From positions 1 to 15,185 of the forward strand of contig CAZYVA010000049.1 of NCBI GenBank assembly GCA_964650695.1: a DNA stretch of 15,185 nucleotides, given 5' to 3'. The notes under the pieces are model-generated. The model was not told where the DNA came from. It was given only the letters and a program-made list of their open reading frames with translations, and made no database searches. The position numbers and the translations under genes are program-made. Shown here piece by piece: positions 13,618-15,185 of the stretch. Position 1 is the stretch's first letter; the number at the start of each line of letters is the position of its first letter. Origin of the DNA: CAZYVA01 sp964650695 (GTDB lineage Bacteria; Bacillota; Clostridia; Lachnospirales; Lachnospiraceae).

Positions 13618-13660
13618 TGCAAAATCCATAAAAAATCTGCTTCGCAGGTGGGATTTTGCA
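13618..13660 (-). other. Nested hairpin between ssb and rpsR
   Basis: TGCAAAATCC (13618-13627) and GGATTTTGCA (13651-13660) are a perfect 10-bp outer pair. Inside is CTGC/GCAG (13637-13640 with 13644-13647) with a 3-base loop. On the minus strand the inner hairpin is followed by ATTTTTTAT, so it looks like a small terminator enclosed by a second stem. It sits in the 124-base ssb-rpsR spacer and could set the ratio of S18 to SSB/S6 by partial termination or processing. Confidence 0.65.
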
Positions 13661-13685
13661 CTCCTGAATCCTATTTACAAGTTCC

Positions 13686-14144
13686 TTAATTAAATGGCAG
13701 CTCTTCCTCTATCCCATCCGGGATATTCATGAATCCGTCGCCAGCATCCGATATCGGGGCCGGGGCCGGCGGCGTGGAGGGCGCCTGACGGTAACTGCCC
13801 GCGCTTGCGTCGCTGGCCGCCTTGCTCTCCGCAAATTCCTGATCCTCCACCACAACGTCCGTAGTGTAAACCTTCTGCCCATCCTTGTTCGTATAGCTTC
13901 CGGTCTGGATCCGCCCGGTCACAACCACTTTTAACCCGCGCCGGAAATACCGCTCAGCAAACTCCGCGCTCTTGCCAAACGCAACGCAGCCGATAAAATC
14001 CGCCGTCTGTTCACCGTCATTATTGCGTCTGAACCTACGGTCTACAGCAAGCGTATACCTCGCGATCGCCAGGGAACTGTCCCCCTGGGAATAACGGATC
14101 TCCGGATCCCTCGTCAAGCGTCCCATCAAAATTACTTTATTCAT
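13686..14144 (-). CDS. ssb: Single-stranded DNA-binding protein
   Basis: SSB coats single-stranded DNA during replication, repair and recombination and recruits partners through its C-terminal tip. The 152 residues have an OB-fold domain at about 1-105, starting MNKVILMGRLTRDPEIRY and including the typical TADFIGCVAFGKSAEFAERYF. A disordered Ser/Ala/Pro-rich linker follows (about 108-138), then the acidic tip ending EEELPFN. The tip ends in an extra Asn after Phe, a small departure from the usual terminal DDDIPF. It lies between rpsF (20-base gap) and rpsR, the conserved bacterial order, so it is the chromosomal housekeeping copy. The ribosome binding site AAGAGG is modest. Confidence 0.97.
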   Translation of the reverse strand: MNKVILMGRLTRDPEIRYSQGDSSLAIARYTLAVDRRFRRNNDGEQTADFIGCVAFGKSAEFAERYFRRGLKVVVTGRIQTGSYTNKDGQKVYTTDVVVEDQEFAESKAASDASAGSYRQAPSTPPAPAPISDAGDGFMNIPDGIEEELPFN

Positions 14145-14164
14145 ATTCTGCCTCTTCTTCCCGC

Positions 14165-14452
14165 TTATGCTTCCTGTCTAACGCATAAATACCTGAGCAC
14201 GTTGTCCATAATACGCATTCTCTGCTCTATCTGTCCTGGGGCAGACGCCTCAGCTTCGAAGTGGATGAAATAATAGTACCCTTCTTTCATCTTCTGAATT
14301 TCATAGGCAAGCCTTTTCTTGCCCCATTCATCGACGTCAGAGATCTGGCCGCCGAAACGCTCTACTACGGCTTTCGCCTTTTCGACTACCTTTTCCCTTT
14401 CATCATCTTCGATTTTTGCATTGACAACAACAGCTAATTCATATTTGTTCAT
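14165..14452 (-). CDS. rpsF: Small ribosomal subunit protein S6
   Basis: S6 binds S18 and the central domain of 16S rRNA. The 95 residues begin MNKYELAVVVNAKIEDDERE and contain WGKKRLAYEIQKMKEGYYYF, the family hallmark, ending in the MRIMDNVLRYL helix; length is standard. The frame is open upstream to 14566, but the family start and GGAGGTG (about 10 bases before ATG 14450-14452) fix the start. It is the first gene of rpsF-ssb-rpsR and is preceded by a structured leader and a strong promoter. Confidence 0.97.
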   Translation of the reverse strand: MNKYELAVVVNAKIEDDEREKVVEKAKAVVERFGGQISDVDEWGKKRLAYEIQKMKEGYYYFIHFEAEASAPGQIEQRMRIMDNVLRYLCVRQEA

Positions 14453-14546
14453 GTCGCCTTTGCACCTCCTTCTGGCCTTTTGGCCCCCGGCCTTCCCGGG
14501 AGCAAGGAATCCCACAGGCTTCACTGTGGGTTCTAATGTATCACGG
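14453..14546 (-). promoter_or_regulatory. Structured rpsF leader, candidate S6:S18 control element
   Basis: The roughly 94-base leader carries a perfect 7-bp hairpin CCCACAG/CTGTGGG (14511-14517 with 14524-14530) with a 6-base loop and a GGCC-AAAA-GGCC hairpin (14474-14485) close to the ribosome binding site, with more GC-rich pairing between them. The family fact is that in many bacteria the S6:S18 complex binds an rpsF leader motif with a CCG in a bulge between a stem and a hairpin. A CCG is present at 14488-14490 on the minus strand, beside the GGCC hairpin. That it is this motif is inference. Confidence 0.45.
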
Positions 14547-14552
14547 TTTTTC

Positions 14553-14581
14553 ATGATAACATACATTTTTTACGGTTTCAA
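14553..14581 (-). promoter_or_regulatory. rpsF operon promoter
   Basis: On the minus strand TTGAAA (14576-14581) and TATCAT (14553-14558) are 17 bases apart, and TGT before the -10 makes it an extended -10. Transcription would begin near 14546. Confidence 0.82.
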
Positions 14582-14641
14582 GATTTTTCTCCAAATTGCC
14601 GGTATTTTTGTTACTATTTACGGCCAGGGCCGCGCCGTTTT

Positions 14642-15157
14642 TCAGACGATCCTTATCTGGCATGCTTTCATGGCTTCCAGCGCCCTTTCATGGCTCTGCG
14701 GCGTAACCCCGGCACAGCATTCCCGCTCCACAAATACCGGAACTTCGGGGAGGAAAGCCTTTAAGATCATTGCATTGGAAATCACGCAGATATCCGTACA
14801 AAGCCCGATCAAGGTAATGCTTTCAACCGGGGCTTCCGCATGCATAGCGGCCAGCCGCTCCCCAAGGGCAATACTCCCAAAGGATGGTTTATTGATGGGT
14901 TCCTCTTTCACGAGAGCCGCGATATCCGGATGCAGCTGCCATCCATCCGTATCCTCAATACAATGTGGGACCGGAAGGTTCGCCCCTTCCTGCGTCTCCA
15001 TATAGTCCGGCTGGTGCGTGTCCCTTGTAAACAGCACTTTTCCCTCAAATGCCTGGATCCTTCCAACTACTTTGGGCACGATGGCAACAGCCTCCTTGGT
15101 TCCCAGCGCACCGTCAATGAAATCCTTCTGCATGTCTACCACGATCAATACTTTCAT
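14642..15157 (-). CDS. Cysteine hydrolase of the isochorismatase family, nicotinamidase-like
   Basis: This 171-residue enzyme has the isochorismatase fold used to hydrolyse nicotinamide to nicotinate in NAD salvage. It begins MKVLIVVDMQKDFIDGALGT. The catalytic triad can be read as D8, K90 (NKPSFGS) and C124 (TDICV). Likely metal ligands are D46 and H48 (FTRDTH) and H65 (PVPHC). The metal-ligand set and the DMQKDF/TDICV motifs favour a nicotinamidase (PncA type) over a true isochorismatase. A GTG at 15164-15166 is in frame but only two or three bases from AGAGAGG, so I chose the ATG at 15155-15157. It ends 61 bases before the rpsF -35 box on the same strand. I see no clear terminator with a U tract after it. 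Its own promoter lies outside the window. Confidence 0.8.
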   Translation of the reverse strand: MKVLIVVDMQKDFIDGALGTKEAVAIVPKVVGRIQAFEGKVLFTRDTHQPDYMETQEGANLPVPHCIEDTDGWQLHPDIAALVKEEPINKPSFGSIALGERLAAMHAEAPVESITLIGLCTDICVISNAMILKAFLPEVPVFVERECCAGVTPQSHERALEAMKACQIRIV

Positions 15158-15185
15158 TCTAGCCACATCCTCTCTTTTTATTTCC

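Noticed and set aside
1..15185. CRISPR arrays, tRNA or rRNA genes, insertion sequences, phage or toxin-antitoxin genes
   Set aside because: I found no regularly spaced repeats, no T-loop GTTCGA-type tRNA 3' halves, no transposase or integrase frames and no target-site duplications.

Overview
The window looks like chromosomal housekeeping DNA from a Gram-positive anaerobe of the Clostridia, most likely a Lachnospiraceae-type gut bacterium. This is inferred from the clostridial-type 2[4Fe-4S] ferredoxin, the long Firmicutes-type S12, GdpP, strong AGGAGG ribosome binding sites, TTGACA/TATAAT-type promoters and a moderate G+C content. I see no insertion sequence, phage gene, CRISPR array, tRNA or rRNA. 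Nearly all genes are on the minus strand; only the ferredoxin and one unrecognised small gene are on the plus strand.

Layout, low to high coordinate: (1) str operon on the minus strand, rpsL-rpsG-fusA-tuf (1-3815; tuf runs off the left edge), with one strong promoter before rpsL and a second before tuf. (2) An HD-domain hydrolase (3998-4561) and an orphan sugar-type substrate-binding lipoprotein (4670-5866), both minus. (3) A divergent gap with a 66-nt near-perfect hairpin (6018-6083), then the ferredoxin (6188-6358) and its terminator on the plus strand. (4) An unrecognised 118-residue protein (6688-7044, plus) whose 3' end overlaps dnaB convergently. (5) A gdpP-rplI-dnaB operon (10913-7018, minus) with its own promoter. 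(6) A two-gene sugar-nucleotide unit, nucleotidyltransferase then galE (13030-11069, minus). (7) An rpsF-ssb-rpsR operon (14452-13295, minus) with a structured leader. (8) A nicotinamidase-like hydrolase (15157-14642, minus).

Functionally the window joins translation (S12, S7, EF-G, EF-Tu, S6, S18, L9), replication (SSB, DnaB), c-di-AMP breakdown (GdpP), sugar-nucleotide supply (nucleotidyltransferase, GalE), electron transfer (ferredoxin) and probably NAD salvage. The protein-coding content is mostly ordinary. What deserves a second look is between the genes: the 66-nt foldback, two promoters whose -35 boxes lie inside inverted repeats or terminators of the upstream unit, several AAATCC/GGATTT-armed palindromes, and structured leaders of ribosomal protein genes. 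I found no convincing undescribed multi-gene system. The best candidates for something new are the 6018-6083 foldback and the small gene at 6688-7044 with its terminator-like leader.
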